Positions 63,602 to 64,000 of a DNA stretch of 64,000 bases are shown here, piece by piece; position 1 is the stretch's first letter, and the number at the start of each line of letters is the position of its first letter. The stretch is taken from positions 1 to 64,000 of the forward strand of contig VYDI01000034.1 of assembly GCA_009843505.1 (NCBI GenBank). The letters are read 5' to 3'. The translations under genes and the position numbers were made by a program. Below the pieces are notes generated by a model. It made no database searches and was not told the DNA's origin. It saw only the letters and a program-made list of their open reading frames with translations. Source of the stretch: Holophagales bacterium (GTDB lineage Bacteria; Acidobacteriota; Thermoanaerobaculia; Multivoradales; Multivoraceae).

Positions 63602-64000
63602 ATGAAGTTCACCAAAACCATCCCGATCGGGAACGGCACCATCACCCTCGAATCCGGGCGCCTGGCCAAACAGGCCAACGGCTCCTGCACCGTGCAGCTC
63701 GGCGAGACGATCGTGCTGACCACCGCCTGCATGGCGCCCGACAGCACACCCCGCGGTTTCCTGCCCCTCACCGTCGACTACCGCGAGTACACCTCGGCAG
63801 CCGGGCGGATTCCGGGCGGCTTCTTCAAGCGCGAGGGACGGCCCTCCGAGAAGGAGATCATCACCTGCCGCCTGACCGACCGGCCCCTGCGGCCGCTGTT
63901 CCCGTCGGGCTACTTCTACGAGACCCAGATCATCAGCCTCGTGCTGTCCGCCGACCAGGAGAACGACCCCGACATCCTCGCCATCAACGGCGCGTCGACG
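63602..64000 (+). CDS. pnp: Polyribonucleotide nucleotidyltransferase (partial)
   Basis: The first 133 residues of PNPase, a 3'-5' phosphorolytic exoribonuclease of the RNA degradosome. Visible family motifs are LESGRLAKQANGSCTVQLGE, LPLTVDYREYTSAAGRIPGG, FKREGRPSEKEIITCRL and DRPLRPLFPSGY, the last belonging to the first RNase PH-like domain. The gene continues beyond the window edge. Confidence 0.96.
   Translation, partial: MKFTKTIPIGNGTITLESGRLAKQANGSCTVQLGETIVLTTACMAPDSTPRGFLPLTVDYREYTSAAGRIPGGFFKREGRPSEKEIITCRLTDRPLRPLFPSGYFYETQIISLVLSADQENDPDILAINGAST

Noticed and set aside
1..64000. CRISPR arrays, tRNA/rRNA genes, integrases or transposases
   Set aside because: No regularly spaced repeats, no recognisable tRNA or rRNA sequence and no recombinase-like frame were noticed in either strand; a dedicated search could still find a tRNA I missed.

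Overview
The window is GC-rich, densely packed bacterial chromosome. It has frequent 1-11 bp start/stop overlaps and many GTG or TTG starts. The gene set (Na+-NQR, McrBC, a fused FbiC, M16 peptidase, PQQ-type propeller, TAXI-TRAP transporter) suggests a Gram-negative aerobic heterotroph. Two secreted proteins end in a PKD plus ~120-residue domain of a kind I associate with Acidobacteriota (Thermoanaerobaculia-like). That phylum assignment is an inference from gene content, not a proven placement. No tRNA, rRNA, CRISPR array, transposase or prophage was seen.

Layout. (1) 1-3388, minus strand: F420-type LLM oxidoreductase, RidA-like protein, MgtE and the start of RecO. (2) 3590-7108: a small defence/toxin patch, McrBC (with an Mrr_N-like N-terminus on McrB) and convergent HicAB. 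(3) 7203-10006: CoA-transferase, GST and TerC. (4) 10113-17689: an F420 block, npdG-cofE-cofD-cofC-fbiC, then a methyltransferase and a second LLM oxidoreductase. (5) 17793-19917: a membrane-anchored DUF4230-like protein coupled to a PaaK-like ligase. (6) 19901-28977, minus strand: enoyl-CoA hydratase, CinA-like protein, M16 peptidase, PQQ-type propeller, and TAXI-TRAP binding protein plus fused permease. (7) 29001-35769: nfuA, then nqrABCDEF. (8) 36048-45546: apbE and nqrM, the NQR maturation genes, pulled apart by two large secreted-protein genes and a truncated apbE copy. (9) 45543-48265: an unusual fusion of archaeal-type 2-phosphoglycerate kinase with archaeal-type phosphoglycerate mutase, then a SpoU methyltransferase. 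(10) 48267-55884, minus strand: HtrA, NtrC-type regulator, cobalamin-binding protein, ValS, BirA and an unknown protein. (11) 56155-64000: the translation operon rimP-nusA-infB-rbfA-nrnA-truB-rpsO-pnp, with a visible promoter and a terminator-like leader hairpin.

How the parts work together. CofC, CofD, CofE and FbiC should make F420, NpdG would exchange hydride between F420 and NADP, and the two LLM enzymes are likely users. NQR would pump Na+; ApbE adds FMN to NqrB and NqrC, and NqrM helps build the NqrD/E iron centre. NfuA, directly upstream of nqr, could supply Fe-S clusters.

The most unusual stretch is 35828-47732. It holds a 24-bp inverted repeat, a duplicated 'apbE 3' end plus constant C-terminal module' block with a 176-bp identical tract, two secreted proteins that share a C-terminus but have unrelated N-terminal halves, G9 and G10 tracts in one of them, and the kinase-mutase fusion starting at an apparent CTG codon.
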